This document shows, piece after piece, positions 19,793 to 30,965 of a stretch of 64,000 bases of DNA. Every line of letters begins with the position of its first letter. Within the stretch, counting starts at the first letter, position 1. The position numbers were made by a program, and so were the translations under genes. This stretch comes from Sphingorhabdus sp. EL138. Lineage in GTDB: Bacteria; Pseudomonadota; Alphaproteobacteria; Sphingomonadales; Sphingomonadaceae. The stretch is from the NCBI RefSeq assembly GCF_945882965.1, contig NZ_CAMCWY010000010.1, forward strand, positions 1-64,000. The letters run 5' to 3'. The notes beneath the pieces were generated by a model that was given only the letters and a program-made list of their open reading frames with translations, made no database searches and was not told where the DNA came from.

Positions 19793-19848
19793 CCCCCCTC
19801 TCCCTGGCGCTTCGCGCCTGTCCCTCTCCCCCTGAAGGGGGCGAGGGA
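19793..19848. repeat. right repeat unit of the DUF559 cassette
   Basis: One unit of the same repeat, CCCCCTCTCCCTG, then hairpin GGCGC/GCGCC, then TGTCCCTCTCCCCCTGAAGG, in direct orientation with the inner left unit at 19365-19426. It ends about 17 bp before the carB start. Confidence 0.85.
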
Positions 19849-19865
19849 AGTTCCGGATCTACATT

Positions 19866-22800
19866 ATGCCTAAAAGAACCGATATAAAATCCATCCTCAT
19901 CATCGGCGCTGGCCCGATCATCATTGGGCAGGCGTGCGAGTTTGATTATTCTGGGACGCAGGCTTGTAAGGCGCTGCGTGAGGAGGGGTATCGCATCATC
20001 CTCGTCAATTCGAACCCCGCGACGATCATGACCGATCCGGATATGGCCGATGCGACCTATGTTGAGCCGATCACACCCGAAATCGTGGCCAAGATCATCG
20101 AGAAAGAACGCCCTGACGCGGTGTTGCCGACAATGGGTGGGCAGACCGCGCTGAACGTCGCTTTGGCTTTGTTCAACGATGGCACGCTGGCGAAGTACGG
20201 CGTCGAGATGATCGGTGCGGATGCCGAGGCGATTGATAAGGCCGAGGACCGGATTAAGTTCCGCGACGCAATGACCAAGATCGGGCTGGAATCGGCGCGT
20301 TCAGGCATCGCGCATTCGTTGGAGGAGGCGTTGGAGGTGCTGGAACGCACTGGCCTGCCATCGATTATTCGCCCCAGCTTCACCATGGGCGGCACAGGCG
20401 GCGGGATTGCTTATAACCGCGACGAATTTATCAATATCGTCACTGGCGGGTTGGATGCTTCACCGACGACTGAAGTGTTGATTGAGGAATCGCTGCTCGG
20501 TTGGAAAGAGTTTGAGATGGAAGTCGTGCGCGACCGCGCGGATAATGCCATCATCATCTGCTCCATCGAGAATATCGATCCGATGGGCGTGCATACCGGC
20601 GATTCCATCACTGTTGCCCCTGCGTTGACGCTGACCGACAAAGAATATCAGATTATGCGTAACGCCAGCATCGCGTGCTTGCGTGAAATCGGTGTAGAAA
20701 CAGGTGGTTCCAACGTACAGTTCGCAGTAAATCCCGCCGATGGCCGCCTGATCGTCATCGAAATGAACCCGCGTGTGTCGCGTTCGTCGGCGCTTGCGTC
20801 AAAGGCCACAGGCTTCCCCATCGCCAAGGTCGCGGCGAAGCTGGCTGTCGGCTATACGCTCGACGAGATTACCAACGACATTACCGGCGCAACGCCAGCG
20901 TCGTTTGAACCGACGATTGATTATGTCGTCACCAAAATCCCGCGTTTCGCCTTTGAAAAGTTCAAGGGGGCAGAGCCGCTTTTGTCCACGGCGATGAAGT
21001 CGGTTGGCGAAGTGATGGCAATTGGCCGCAACATCCATGAAAGCCTGCAAAAGGCGCTGCGTGGGTTGGAAACGGGGCTTTCGGGCTTCAATTATATCGA
21101 TGCGCTCAAGGGCGCAACTAAGGATGAATTATCGGCGGAGCTCAGTCGTGCGACACCCGACCGTTTGTTGGTTGCAGCGCAAGCCCTGCGTGAGGGCATG
21201 AGCGTTGCAGAAATCCATGCCATCGCAAAGTTCGACCCATGGTTTCTGGAACGACTACAAGAAATCATCGCCGCCGAAAATGACGTTAAGACCAACGGTT
21301 TGCCCAATAGCCAAGAGGGGCTGCGCCGTTTGAAGGCCATGGGCTTTTCGGACAAAAGGCTTGCCTATCTCGCGGTGGAATCTGTCCACATGCGTCCAGG
21401 TATGGAAACGGCTATCCGCCGGGGTGCGGGCATTGCGATGCAGGCCGCACGCGCGATGGCAGGGGCAGTGACCGAAGACGAAGTGCGCGCGCTACGTCAT
21501 AAATTGGGCGTGCGTCCAGTGTTCAAGCGGATCGACACCTGTGCTGCGGAATTTGAGGCAAAGACGCCGTATATGTATTCCACTTATGAGGCGCCAAGCT
21601 TTGGCACGCCGGAGTGTGAGAGCGCGCCTACGAACCGTGAGAAGATTGTCATCTTGGGCGGCGGGCCGAACCGCATTGGGCAGGGGATCGAGTTTGATTA
21701 TTGCTGCGTCCATGCGTGCTTCGCACTTGCAGACGCTGGCTATGAAACGATCATGGTCAATTGCAACCCGGAGACGGTATCAACGGACTATGACACATCT
21801 GATCGGCTATATTTCGAACCGTTGACGGCGGAAGATGTTCTCGAAATCTTGCACGTAGAGCAGCAGAATGGCACGCTGAAGGGCGTTATTGTCCAGTTCG
21901 GTGGGCAGACGCCGTTGAATTTGGCAAAGGCGCTTGAGGCGTCGGGTATTCCCATTTTGGGCACATCACCCGACGCGATCGATTTGGCCGAAGACCGCGA
22001 GCGCTTTGCCGTGCTGATTAACAAGTTGAAACTAAAACAGCCCGAAAACGGTATCGCGCGCAGCCGTGAAGAGGCGATCAAGGTCGCTGAGACCATTGGC
22101 TACCCCGTGCTGATGCGGCCATCTTATGTGCTTGGCGGACGCGCGATGGAAATTGTCGATACGCAAGCGCAGTTGGAAAATTACATTCAAACAGCGGTGA
22201 TCGTCTCTGGCGACTCGCCGGTTTTGATTGATAGCTATTTGCGCGACGCGATTGAGGTTGATGTTGATGCCTTATGCGATGGCGATGAAGTTGTTGTCGC
22301 TGGCATCCTGCAACATATAGAAGAGGCAGGCGTGCATAGCGGCGACTCTGCGTGCACCATCCCACCATATAGCCTGCCTGCCGACATCATTGTGGAAATC
22401 CGCCGCCAGACCGAATTGCTTGCGGTCAATCTGCATGTGCTTGGCCTGATGAACATCCAATTTGCGGTGAAAGACGGCGAAGTGTACCTTATTGAGGTTA
22501 ATCCACGGGCATCGCGCACCGTTCCGTTTGTCGCTAAAGCCATTGGCGCGCCAATCGCCAAGATCGCCGCGCGCGTTATGGCGGGTGAGAAGTTGAAAGA
22601 TCTGCCGCCCATCAACCTCGACATTGATTATATCGCGGTGAAAGAGGCGGTGTTCCCCTTTGACCGCTTCCCTGGTGTTGATCCCGTGCTGTCGCCCGAA
22701 ATGAAGTCAACGGGTGAAGTCATGGGCATTGACCGTGATTTTGCGACGGCCTTTGCCAAATCGCAAATCGGCGCGCGAATGCCACCGCCGATGAGCGGGA

Positions 22801-23186
22801 AGTTGTTCGTATCCGTCAAAGATACCGACAAGCCCGTGATTGTTCCTGCGGTCCGTAAGGCTATCGCATGTGGTTTCACCGTCTGTGCGACTGGCGGCAC
22901 TGCGGATTATTTGCTGGCGCAGGGCATAGAGGTTGAGCGCGTGAACAAGGTTGCGCAAGGCCGCCCGCACATTGTCGACAAGATTAAAGATGGCGAAATT
23001 CAGCTTATCTTCAACACGACCGAAGGTTGGCAAAGCCTTAAAGACAGTGAAGAAATTCGCCGTTCCGCGCTTGCGGGTAAGGTTTCGCAATATACGACAG
23101 CTGCGGGAAGTGTGGCGGTTGCACAGGCGATTGCCGCACTGCAACAACGGCAACTTGAAGTTCGGCCACTTCAAGACTATTATTAA
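19866..23186 (+). CDS. carB: carbamoyl-phosphate synthase large subunit
   Basis: Full-length CarB, 1106 aa, making carbamoyl phosphate from bicarbonate, ammonia and 2 ATP. The two homologous halves each begin with an ATP-binding signature: [20 protein letters not shown] near the N-terminus and [20 protein letters not shown] near residue 595. The C-terminal MGS-like allosteric domain has [18 protein letters not shown] and [10 protein letters not shown]. The ATG at 19866 gives [14 protein letters not shown]. Its upstream region is taken up by the repeat, so it may depend on read-through or on its own promoter in the cassette. Confidence 0.97.
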   Translation: MPKRTDIKSILIIGAGPIIIGQACEFDYSGTQACKALREEGYRIILVNSNPATIMTDPDMADATYVEPITPEIVAKIIEKERPDAVLPTMGGQTALNVALALFNDGTLAKYGVEMIGADAEAIDKAEDRIKFRDAMTKIGLESARSGIAHSLEEALEVLERTGLPSIIRPSFTMGGTGGGIAYNRDEFINIVTGGLDASPTTEVLIEESLLGWKEFEMEVVRDRADNAIIICSIENIDPMGVHTGDSITVAPALTLTDKEYQIMRNASIACLREIGVETGGSNVQFAVNPADGRLIVIEMNPRVSRSSALASKATGFPIAKVAAKLAVGYTLDEITNDITGATPASFEPTIDYVVTKIPRFAFEKFKGAEPLLSTAMKSVGEVMAIGRNIHESLQKALRGLETGLSGFNYIDALKGATKDELSAELSRATPDRLLVAAQALREGMSVAEIHAIAKFDPWFLERLQEIIAAENDVKTNGLPNSQEGLRRLKAMGFSDKRLAYLAVESVHMRPGMETAIRRGAGIAMQAARAMAGAVTEDEVRALRHKLGVRPVFKRIDTCAAEFEAKTPYMYSTYEAPSFGTPECESAPTNREKIVILGGGPNRIGQGIEFDYCCVHACFALADAGYETIMVNCNPETVSTDYDTSDRLYFEPLTAEDVLEILHVEQQNGTLKGVIVQFGGQTPLNLAKALEASGIPILGTSPDAIDLAEDRERFAVLINKLKLKQPENGIARSREEAIKVAETIGYPVLMRPSYVLGGRAMEIVDTQAQLENYIQTAVIVSGDSPVLIDSYLRDAIEVDVDALCDGDEVVVAGILQHIEEAGVHSGDSACTIPPYSLPADIIVEIRRQTELLAVNLHVLGLMNIQFAVKDGEVYLIEVNPRASRTVPFVAKAIGAPIAKIAARVMAGEKLKDLPPINLDIDYIAVKEAVFPFDRFPGVDPVLSPEMKSTGEVMGIDRDFATAFAKSQIGARMPPPMSGKLFVSVKDTDKPVIVPAVRKAIACGFTVCATGGTADYLLAQGIEVERVNKVAQGRPHIVDKIKDGEIQLIFNTTEGWQSLKDSEEIRRSALAGKVSQYTTAAGSVAVAQAIAALQQRQLEVRPLQDYY

Positions 23187-23284
23187 CAAGCGCAGTATCT
23201 TTCCCCGACAATTGAACTGCATATCGGATGGGTGGTTAGCACGCGTCCGGTCGGGATATTTTTGTGACGAAGGGTTTTTGCCTG

Positions 23285-23761
23285 ATGGCGAGTTTTGAGA
23301 AATATCCGATGTTGGCCGAAGGCTATGAAAAGCTGACGACCGACCTGAAGCGCCTTCGTGACGAACGTCCGTTGATTGTGGAAGCAATTGAGGAAGCGCG
23401 CGCGCATGGCGATCTGTCGGAAAATGCCGAATATCATGCTGCCAAGGAACGTCAGGGCCAGGTTGAAGCCGCGATTTCGGACATTGAGGACAAAATTGGT
23501 CGTGCGCAGATCATTGATCCTTCAACGCTTTCGGGCAACAAAATTGTCTTTGGCGCGACCGTTAACTTGTTAGATGAAAATGATAAGCCCGTGCGCTATC
23601 AGCTTGTTGGCGAGACCGAAGCCGACGCAAAAGCGGGCCGTATTTCGTATAATTCGCCATTGGGCCGCGCCCTAATCGGACGCGTTGTCGAAGACGAAGT
23701 TGAATTGACGGTGCCATCCGGCGACAAATATTATCTCGTATCGAAAATCGAATTTATCTGA
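23285..23761 (+). CDS. greA: transcription elongation factor GreA
   Basis: Stimulates RNA cleavage in backtracked RNA polymerase. At 158 aa it has standard length, with an N-terminal coiled coil carrying the acidic tip [20 protein letters not shown] and a C-terminal FKBP-like domain ([19 protein letters not shown]). The ATG at 23285 gives [21 protein letters not shown] at 23264 would add seven residues and is unlikely. It follows carB by about 100 bp. Confidence 0.96.
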   Translation: MASFEKYPMLAEGYEKLTTDLKRLRDERPLIVEAIEEARAHGDLSENAEYHAAKERQGQVEAAISDIEDKIGRAQIIDPSTLSGNKIVFGATVNLLDENDKPVRYQLVGETEADAKAGRISYNSPLGRALIGRVVEDEVELTVPSGDKYYLVSKIEFI

Positions 23762-23797
23762 TCATGCGCTTCGGCGGGAAACTTCAAACGGCCTAAT

Positions 23798-24460
23798 ATG
23801 CAGTTTCCGCGTGGCCCTGTTACCAACGGATTGGTGGTCATCAATTTGGTGATCGCAGTTATATTGCTGGTTCCGTCTTGGTGGCAATATGCGGTGATAT
23901 CGGGCGGGCTATTCCCGATCCGCTTAAGCAGCGGTAGCGGGGCATTTTCAGATGTCGGGTTCTTGGTTCCAGCGTTTTTGACGCCACTATCGGCGGCGTT
24001 TCTGCATGGCGGTGTCACGCATGTGGTGATGAACATGCTGATGCTTTTGCTCATCGGTAAGATGGTGGAGCGCATATTGGGCGGTGGGCTCTATCTCACG
24101 CTTTACATCGGATCGGCTTATATGGCTGCTGCTATGGAGTGGGTCGCGTCATTCATGGCTTGGCCCATGTCTTTGGACATGATGGCGCCTGCCATTGGCG
24201 CAAGCGGCGCGATTTCCGGGATTATTGGCGCTTATGTTCTGCTGTTTCCGAACAAAAAACCAAAGGCTTGGGGACCAATCCCTGCTGACTATGCCCGGCC
24301 ATTGCACTTAAACATCGCCTGGGCGGGGTTAAATCTTGCACTCGGTTTTGTAGGGCCCAGCTTGGGAATCGGTATCGCAATATGGTCACATATTGGCGGG
24401 TTTATCGCTGGATTATTGCTGGCGCGGCCATTGTTATTTTGGCGGTATCGGCACGCATAA
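23798..24460 (+). CDS. rhomboid-family intramembrane serine protease
   Basis: A 220-aa polytopic membrane protein. The rhomboid catalytic serine motif GxSG is in AIGASGAISGIIGAY, and the late helix carries the histidine in IWSHIGGFIAGLLLA. An HGGVTHVVMNMLMLLLIGKMVE helix (key residues H, N) is also conserved. About six membrane helices are present. The substrate is unknown. It follows greA by 36 bp and may be co-transcribed. Confidence 0.88.
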   Translation: MQFPRGPVTNGLVVINLVIAVILLVPSWWQYAVISGGLFPIRLSSGSGAFSDVGFLVPAFLTPLSAAFLHGGVTHVVMNMLMLLLIGKMVERILGGGLYLTLYIGSAYMAAAMEWVASFMAWPMSLDMMAPAIGASGAISGIIGAYVLLFPNKKPKAWGPIPADYARPLHLNIAWAGLNLALGFVGPSLGIGIAIWSHIGGFIAGLLLARPLLFWRYRHA

Positions 24461-24479
24461 CCGGCGCTAGGTGCCGTTA

Positions 24480-24699
24480 TCAGCTTTCGGGCTGCAAAAG
24501 CTTGTGCAAATGCACCACAACATATTTCATTTCGGCATCATCGACGGTTCGCTGCGCGCGCCCCGCGCCATGCTTCCTCAGCACTGGCGTAATCGGGAAA
24601 CATGCCGATAATGTCCAAATTTTCGAGGTTGGTAAAGTTTAACGTTTGCGGGTTGTCAACGCGGCCGCCAAAAACTAGATGTAATTTCGTATCGCTCAA
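24480..24699 (-). pseudogene. DUF4170 gene with a single-base frameshift
   Basis: From a TTG at 24699 with AAGGA seven bases upstream, the frame reads LHLVFGGRVDNPQTLNFTN and then NLDIIGMFPDYASAEEAWRG. It is then lost at the C run at 24561-24564 (GGGG on the coding strand). One frame over it resumes as AQRTVDDAEMKYVVVHLHKL and ends LQPES at 24480. Removing one base of the run restores a continuous protein of about 72 residues that matches my recollection of DUF4170. The total of 220 nt fits a one-base insertion. It is either a pseudogene or an assembly error. Confidence 0.75.
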
Positions 24700-24709
24700 A
24701 CAACTATCC

Positions 24710-25195
24710 TTAACTTTTTTCCTTGGCCGCGTCTGTAGCAGCCTGACCGGCGGCCTTTACAGCGAGAGCGGCCTTGCTGACAAGCTCTCTGAATTGTGCA
24801 CGCATCGCTTCGCCATTTAGCCCAAGCGTGTCCACTTGGGTCATGCCCGCAACTTTTGCAGCTTCGGCTACTTTGCGTGCTTTTTTGTTCAATTTCTTGC
24901 CTGTCTTGCCCAATACTTTGGTCTCGCGTTCGGTCCGTGGCAAGAGCGCGCCGACGATCGCACCAATGGCAATTCCGCCCAATACAATGGCCAGCGGGCT
25001 TTTATCGACACTCTCAATCGTTTTATCTTTTGCCTGGCGTGCAATCACCTTCGACTGCTCTACGCCGGTAGCTGCAGCATCTTTGCTTTTTTCAAATGCC
25101 ACCGAAGCCTTGTGACGCGCCGCAGCGCGTGAACGTGCGGTCTTCGCTTTTGCGCTATCAGTTGCGGATTTGATGCTGTCGCCAATCTTGCTCAT
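24710..25195 (-). CDS. hypothetical membrane-anchored protein, Lys/Ala-rich
   Basis: A 161-aa protein with a long charged helical N-terminus rich in K, A, S and R (IKSATDSAKAKTARSRAAAR). One short hydrophobic segment lies near residues 67-85 (LAIVLGGIAIGAIVGALLP). A second Lys/Ala-rich helix follows. This is the look of DUF883/ElaB-type inner-membrane stress proteins but with the anchor in the middle. AGGAACG before the ATG is a ribosome-binding site. It is the last intact gene of a four-gene same-strand group. Confidence 0.7.
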   Translation of the reverse strand: MSKIGDSIKSATDSAKAKTARSRAAARHKASVAFEKSKDAAATGVEQSKVIARQAKDKTIESVDKSPLAIVLGGIAIGAIVGALLPRTERETKVLGKTGKKLNKKARKVAEAAKVAGMTQVDTLGLNGEAMRAQFRELVSKAALAVKAAGQAATDAAKEKS

Positions 25196-25209
25196 ATATC
25201 GTTCCTATA

Positions 25210-25545
25210 TCATTTGCTGGTGGGCGTTTTGCCTTTACTTTGCCGCAGCTTCGAAATCCAACGCGAAATCGGACCGCGCGTCGCAATTAACAAGGCACTT
25301 ACCCCAATAACACCGATGACGGGGGCATTGTTCTTCGCAATTTGAACTGTCTCATCTACGATCTGTTTGGTTTGGGTGGTTTGACGTTCGACCAACCGTC
25401 GAAGTTGATTGCGTGGATTAAGGGCATCACGTGTGACGGCCAAGCTGTCTTTGAACCTACGCCGCAAATACCGCCGCTCAGCGTCGGACACAATTACGCT
25501 TTTACGGTCAGTGGTAACAGGTTCTTCAGGTAAGATCGTCGGCAT
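25210..25545 (-). CDS. small membrane protein, YqjK/DUF3618-like
   Basis: A 111-aa protein with a basic N-terminal half (SDAERRYLRRRFKDSLAVTR) and one predicted membrane helix near residues 72-90 (NAPVIGVIGVSALLIATRGP). It ends in a basic tail. It overlaps the 3' end of the holin-like gene by 20 bp, so the two are surely in one operon. By position it would correspond to the third member of a yqjD-yqjE-yqjK type unit. The family assignment is tentative. Confidence 0.7.
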   Translation of the reverse strand: MPTILPEEPVTTDRKSVIVSDAERRYLRRRFKDSLAVTRDALNPRNQLRRLVERQTTQTKQIVDETVQIAKNNAPVIGVIGVSALLIATRGPISRWISKLRQSKGKTPTSK

Positions 25546-25924
25546 TTTTCTGCATTTCCGGGAAGTAAACTTTCCGCATCCATTTTCGGGCCAATAGTGC
25601 GAAAATTATGCCGATGACTATAAAGCTTATGGTGACCAGCAAGGTTGCCGCCAATGGACCGATTAATGGCGAAAGGGTAAGGACCAGCCCGAGCACCAGC
25701 GCAATGGACGCTCCGCCAAATGCGAGGGCCGCGATTGCGCCATATTGGAACGACCAGCGGAATATGTTGCGTGTGTAATCTAGCCGCGACCGATGATAGC
25801 GCATTTCTGCCTTCACCATTGCACGCAGATCCTCCATAACCAACGCAACCTGTTCGCTTGCGCTTGGTTCAATCGGCGGTACTACGTCTTCCAACGCTTG
25901 GAGCTGAGGTTCGTCGATCTTCAT
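25526..25924 (-). CDS. phage-holin-family (YqjE-like) membrane protein
   Basis: A 132-aa protein with two strong membrane helices near residues 60-85 and 90-112 (AIAALAFGGASIALVLGLVL and TLLVTISFIVIGIIFALLA), preceded by an amphipathic helical region. This is the holin superfamily III/YqjE arrangement. The name refers to topology, and no phage genes are nearby. In Escherichia coli YqjE is encoded beside the ribosome-tethering membrane protein YqjD, and a similar neighbour lies directly upstream here. Confidence 0.8.
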   Translation of the reverse strand: MKIDEPQLQALEDVVPPIEPSASEQVALVMEDLRAMVKAEMRYHRSRLDYTRNIFRWSFQYGAIAALAFGGASIALVLGLVLTLSPLIGPLAATLLVTISFIVIGIIFALLARKWMRKVYFPEMQKNADDLT

Positions 25925-25978
25925 CTTACCCGCTTATCGGCCATATGCGGCATTTTGCAATGCCGCCTGTGTTGCTAC

Positions 25979-26500
25979 TTAGGTGTCTTTACCGCCCGAA
26001 CGGACTAGACGCGCCAAAACAAAGCCAATTGCGGCAGCGGCGCCAATGGCGACAGCAGGGCTTTTGCGGACGAATTGTCGTGCATCTTCTGCCAACATAT
26101 CCACATCCTTGGCGTCCATTTTGTCGGCGAAGCCATCAACCATGTCGGCTGCGCTACGGGCATAGTCGCCATATTGCTTTCCAACATTATCGTCGATGGT
26201 GCCAGCGCTATCGCGGATAAGCTTGCTGATGCTGCCAACGGCCTCAGTAGCGCGATCCTTACCTTTGGTTGCTGCCGCGCGGACGCTGTCGGTGGCTTGG
26301 GCCTTAAAATCATTCATATCCGATTTGACCTTTGATTTGACATTGTCGGTCTTGCCTTGGGCTGGTTGCGCCTTTGCTTCGGCCTTTGGCGCAGCGGTTT
26401 TGGCTTTGGTAGTCTTGGCGGCTACCTTAGCAGCAGGCTTGGCTGCTGTTGGCTTAGTGGCTGCTTTCTTGGCGGCTGCGGGCTTTTCGGTCTCGGCCAT
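25979..26500 (-). CDS. DUF883/YqjD-like membrane-anchored protein with Lys/Ala-rich tail
   Basis: A 173-aa protein. Residues 1-50 are nearly pure K/A/P/T (AAAKKAATKPTAAKPAAK), resembling histone-H1-like nucleic-acid binding tails. A charged helical part follows, and a C-terminal anchor is near residues 148-166 (SPAVAIGAAAAIGFVLARLV). YqjD-type proteins are stationary-phase inner-membrane proteins, and ribosome binding is described for E. coli YqjD. AAGGAGTC precedes the ATG. It is the first gene of the group, divergent from eno. Confidence 0.75.
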   Translation of the reverse strand: MAETEKPAAAKKAATKPTAAKPAAKVAAKTTKAKTAAPKAEAKAQPAQGKTDNVKSKVKSDMNDFKAQATDSVRAAATKGKDRATEAVGSISKLIRDSAGTIDDNVGKQYGDYARSAADMVDGFADKMDAKDVDMLAEDARQFVRKSPAVAIGAAAAIGFVLARLVRSGGKDT

Positions 26501-26656
26501 AAGAATGACTCCTTTTGAACAACTGGGGCGAAAGAAATTGTCTTGCTACCCACGGATATTTGTATTGCGGGTGCCTTAGTCAACTATAGCACCGCAAATT
26601 CAGTTTTAAAATCGATATGTCGGAGCATCGTTGCCAAAACCCGATCACAAGGATAG

Positions 26657-27973
<1,317 letters not shown>

Positions 27974-28019
27974 CCGTGATATCCTTGCCAACCCGTGTAA
28001 AATATGATTCAGTCTGAGC

Positions 28020-28331
28020 ATGGCCCGAGGCAATAAAAAACCGGATTATATGAAGTCAGTGGTTGGGCCCGCCTTGGGGCTTCTGGCTTTGCTCGGCATC
28101 GCGTCATACGCGTTGCTGGGTCCGACTGGGATCCTTGCATGGACCGACTATCGCGCCGCGTTGAGTGAGCGTAAAATTGAGTTGGCAAAATTGCAGAAAG
28201 AACGCGACGCGTTAAGAAATCGGCAGCTCTTGTTGGATCGGGACAATGTCGACCCGGACCTTGCGGGCGAACTCATGCGTAAAGAATTGAACGTTGTTGC
28301 CCCTGACGAGGTTGTTGTTCCGTTAAAGTAA
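28020..28331 (+). CDS. ftsB: septum formation initiator FtsB
   Basis: FtsB/DivIC family bitopic divisome protein, 103 aa. One membrane helix (GPALGLLALLGIASYALLG, about residues 16-34) is followed by a coiled coil (LSERKIELAKLQKERDALR) and a short extracytoplasmic tail. The position after eno supports the assignment. It should act in the FtsQLB complex that activates septal peptidoglycan synthesis. Confidence 0.88.
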   Translation: MARGNKKPDYMKSVVGPALGLLALLGIASYALLGPTGILAWTDYRAALSERKIELAKLQKERDALRNRQLLLDRDNVDPDLAGELMRKELNVVAPDEVVVPLK

Positions 28332-28376
28332 GGCGCTGGCCGTCACATGAATAGCTATGCAGAGCTTTCCGTTGCG

Positions 28377-28390
28377 GAAAAGCGCTTTTC
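28377..28390. other. 14-bp perfect palindrome upstream of pdhA
   Basis: GAAAAGCGCTTTTC is perfectly palindromic and sits about 70 bp before the pdhA start. It is directly preceded by the stem TTTCCG/CGGAAA at 28366-28380. It could be an operator, or part of a weak terminator for ftsB. Nothing in the sequence decides between these. Confidence 0.35.
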
Positions 28391-28456
28391 ACCGAGGCTG
28401 ATTTTGACTAGGCGGCGTCGTATTCGCGTATAAAAATTCCACCAAAGGAAATGATT

Positions 28457-29527
28457 TTGGCCACCACCCCAGCGAAAAAATCTACTTCCAAAAAGGCAAG
28501 TGTCAGCGAAGACGCGGCGCGTGCCAATCGGGAGCGTCCGACCGAGCCAGTGCCGTATAAAGCGACAAAGGAAGAGCTTTTGAAGTTCTACCGTGAGATG
28601 TTGCTGATCCGGCGGTTCGAGGAAAAGGCGGGGCAGCTTTACGGTCTGGGTCTGATAGGTGGCTTTTGCCATTTATATATCGGGCAAGAAGCCGTCGCGA
28701 TTGGGCTTCAATCTGCGCTGACGCCCGGTAAAGACAGCGTTATAACCGGGTATCGGGACCATGGCCATATGCTGGCTTATGGCATTGACCCGAATGTCAT
28801 CATGGCCGAGCTGACCGGCCGCGCCGCGGGCATATCAAAGGGCAAGGGCGGATCGATGCACATGTTTTCGACCGAACATAAGTTTTACGGCGGACATGGG
28901 ATTGTTGGCGCGCAGGTATCGCTGGGTGCTGGCCTTGCTTTTGGGCATAAATATGCGAACGATGGCGGCGTGTGCCTTGCCTATTTTGGCGACGGGGCAT
29001 CCAACCAAGGGCAAGTATATGAGAGCTTCAACATGGCGGAGCTGTGGAAACTGCCCATCATTTTCGTGATCGAAAATAACCAATATGCAATGGGCACCAG
29101 CGTCAACCGCGCGTCTTCCGAGGACCAGCTTTACCGCCGCGGTGAGAGCTTCCGCATCCCTGGTATTCAGGTCGACGGCATGGATGTGCTTGCCGTGCGC
29201 GGCGCGGCCGAAGTTGCGCTGGATTGGGTGCGCAGCGGTAAAGGACCTGTATTGTTGGAAATGAAAACCTACCGTTATCGGGGCCATTCCATGTCCGACC
29301 CTGCCAAGTACCGCAGCCGTGACGAGGTCCAGTCGGTCCGCGACAACAGCGACCCGATTGAAGGTTGCAAGGCCTATCTCACCGAAATGGGCGTAAGCGA
29401 AGACGCGCTTAAGGTGATTGAAAAAGAGATTCGGAAAATTGTGAATGAGTCCGCCGATTTTGCCGAAACTTCGCCAGAGCCCGACTTTGCCGCACTATAT
29501 ACTGACGTTCTGGTGGAGCAATATTGA
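28457..29527 (+). CDS. pdhA: pyruvate dehydrogenase E1 component, alpha subunit
   Basis: Thiamine-diphosphate dependent decarboxylase subunit, about 356 aa. The ThDP motif spans [20 protein letters not shown] with [10 protein letters not shown]. The phosphorylation-loop equivalent is [19 protein letters not shown]. The ATG at 28451 directly abuts the Shine-Dalgarno AAAGGAA (28444-28450), leaving no spacing. A TTG at 28457 leaves six bases and gives [13 protein letters not shown] as the usual N-terminus, so it was chosen. The stop overlaps the pdhB start. Confidence 0.95.
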   Translation: MATTPAKKSTSKKASVSEDAARANRERPTEPVPYKATKEELLKFYREMLLIRRFEEKAGQLYGLGLIGGFCHLYIGQEAVAIGLQSALTPGKDSVITGYRDHGHMLAYGIDPNVIMAELTGRAAGISKGKGGSMHMFSTEHKFYGGHGIVGAQVSLGAGLAFGHKYANDGGVCLAYFGDGASNQGQVYESFNMAELWKLPIIFVIENNQYAMGTSVNRASSEDQLYRRGESFRIPGIQVDGMDVLAVRGAAEVALDWVRSGKGPVLLEMKTYRYRGHSMSDPAKYRSRDEVQSVRDNSDPIEGCKAYLTEMGVSEDALKVIEKEIRKIVNESADFAETSPEPDFAALYTDVLVEQY

Positions 29528-30885
29528 TGGCAATCGAACTTAAGATGCCCGCGCTGTCACCAACGATGGAAGAGGGCACCTTGGCCAAATGGCTGGTGAA
29601 AGAAGGCGATAGCGTCAAATCTGGCGATATTCTTGCCGAGATTGAAACCGATAAGGCGACGATGGAATTTGAAGCTGTGGACGAAGGCGTGATTTCGTCG
29701 ATCACCGTTGCAGAAGGGACCGATCGCGTCAAAGTCGGCACGGTTATTGCGTTGATTACGGGTGAGGGAGAGGAACCTGCGCCTGCGCCTTCTCCAAAAC
29801 CAGTCGCATCAACCCCAGTCGAGATGCCGATACAAAGTGCGCCAATCCCAACTATGTCGGATCTTAAGCCTATAGTATCCAGTTCTGCTAACGCGAACGG
29901 CAATATGCAATCCGTCACCTTACGCGAAGCCTTGCGCGATGCGATGGCCGAGGAAATGCGCCGCGACGACCGCGTGTTTGTAATGGGTGAGGAAGTCGCC
30001 GAATATCAAGGTGCCTATAAGGTCACGCAAGGCCTGCTCGAAGAATTCGGCGCACGCCGGGTCATTGACACGCCTATCACGGAATATGGCTTTGCTGGCG
30101 TTGGCGCGGGGGCGGCAATGGGCGGTCTAAGGCCAATCATCGAATTCATGACCTTTAACTTTGCTATGCAGGCGATTGACCACATCATCAACTCAGCAGC
30201 CAAGACGAACTATATGTCGGGTGGTCAAGTGCGATGCCCTATTGTGTTTCGTGGGCCAAATGGTGCCGCCGCGCGCGTGGGCGCGCAACATAGCCAGAAT
30301 TATGCACCTTGGTATGCCAGTGTGCCGGGACTGATTGTGATTGCGCCATATGACGCCGCTGATGCCAAAGGTCTGTTGAAAGCGGCTATCCGTTGCGAGG
30401 ACCCGGTCGTATTCTTAGAAAATGAATTGCTCTATGGTCGCACCTATGAGGTTCCTATGGGCGATGATCATGTCCTACCCATTGGCAAAGCGCGCGTCAT
30501 GCGTGAAGGAACGGATGTAACCATCGTCAGCTATTCTATTGGCGTTGGCCTCTCGCTTGAGGCGGCGGATAGGCTGGCTGAAGACGGGATTAGCGCTGAG
30601 GTCATCGACCTGTGCACCATTCGTCCCCTCGACAAGTCGACGGTTTTGTTAAGTCTTGCAAAAACCAACCGCTTGGTCGTTGCCGAAGAGGGCTGGCCAA
30701 CATGTTCGGTTGGTAGCGAAATTCTGGCAATATGCATGGAAGAAGGCTTCGACGATTTAGACGCACCGGTTTTACGTATCACGAACGAGGACGTGCCCAT
30801 GCCCTATGCGGCAAATCTGGAGAAGGCGATGCTATTGAACGCGGACAAGATTGTGGCTGGCGTTCGCAGAACGTTGGGCGTCTAA
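29524..30885 (+). CDS. pdhB: pyruvate dehydrogenase E1 beta subunit with N-terminal lipoyl domain
   Basis: 453 aa. Residues 1-80 form a biotinyl/lipoyl domain with the lipoylated lysine in [18 protein letters not shown] Pro/Ala-rich linker ([16 protein letters not shown]) precedes the transketolase-like E1-beta core ([37 protein letters not shown]). This fusion is typical of alphaproteobacteria. The four-base overlap with pdhA (29524-29527) indicates co-translation. The E2 and E3 genes are not in the window. Confidence 0.96.
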   Translation: MMAIELKMPALSPTMEEGTLAKWLVKEGDSVKSGDILAEIETDKATMEFEAVDEGVISSITVAEGTDRVKVGTVIALITGEGEEPAPAPSPKPVASTPVEMPIQSAPIPTMSDLKPIVSSSANANGNMQSVTLREALRDAMAEEMRRDDRVFVMGEEVAEYQGAYKVTQGLLEEFGARRVIDTPITEYGFAGVGAGAAMGGLRPIIEFMTFNFAMQAIDHIINSAAKTNYMSGGQVRCPIVFRGPNGAAARVGAQHSQNYAPWYASVPGLIVIAPYDAADAKGLLKAAIRCEDPVVFLENELLYGRTYEVPMGDDHVLPIGKARVMREGTDVTIVSYSIGVGLSLEAADRLAEDGISAEVIDLCTIRPLDKSTVLLSLAKTNRLVVAEEGWPTCSVGSEILAICMEEGFDDLDAPVLRITNEDVPMPYAANLEKAMLLNADKIVAGVRRTLGV

Positions 30886-30965
30886 TCGCGCAGTAACCAC
30901 GCCTTGAAATTAGTAAGCTCTCGCAATATTGACAGTGGGCCCGCTACCTACGAAGCGCGCATAGA

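Noticed and set aside
19285-19848. CRISPR array
   Set aside because: The units are few, differ in orientation, contain internal hairpins and enclose a gene; there are no regular spacers.
25526-25924. Prophage remnant suggested by the holin-family name
   Set aside because: No lysin, structural, integrase or att-like sequence is nearby; the protein is a chromosomal YqjE-type membrane protein.
28366-28390. Intrinsic terminator after ftsB
   Set aside because: The stem is only six base pairs and the following bases form a second palindrome instead of a T tract, so it was reported only as a palindrome.
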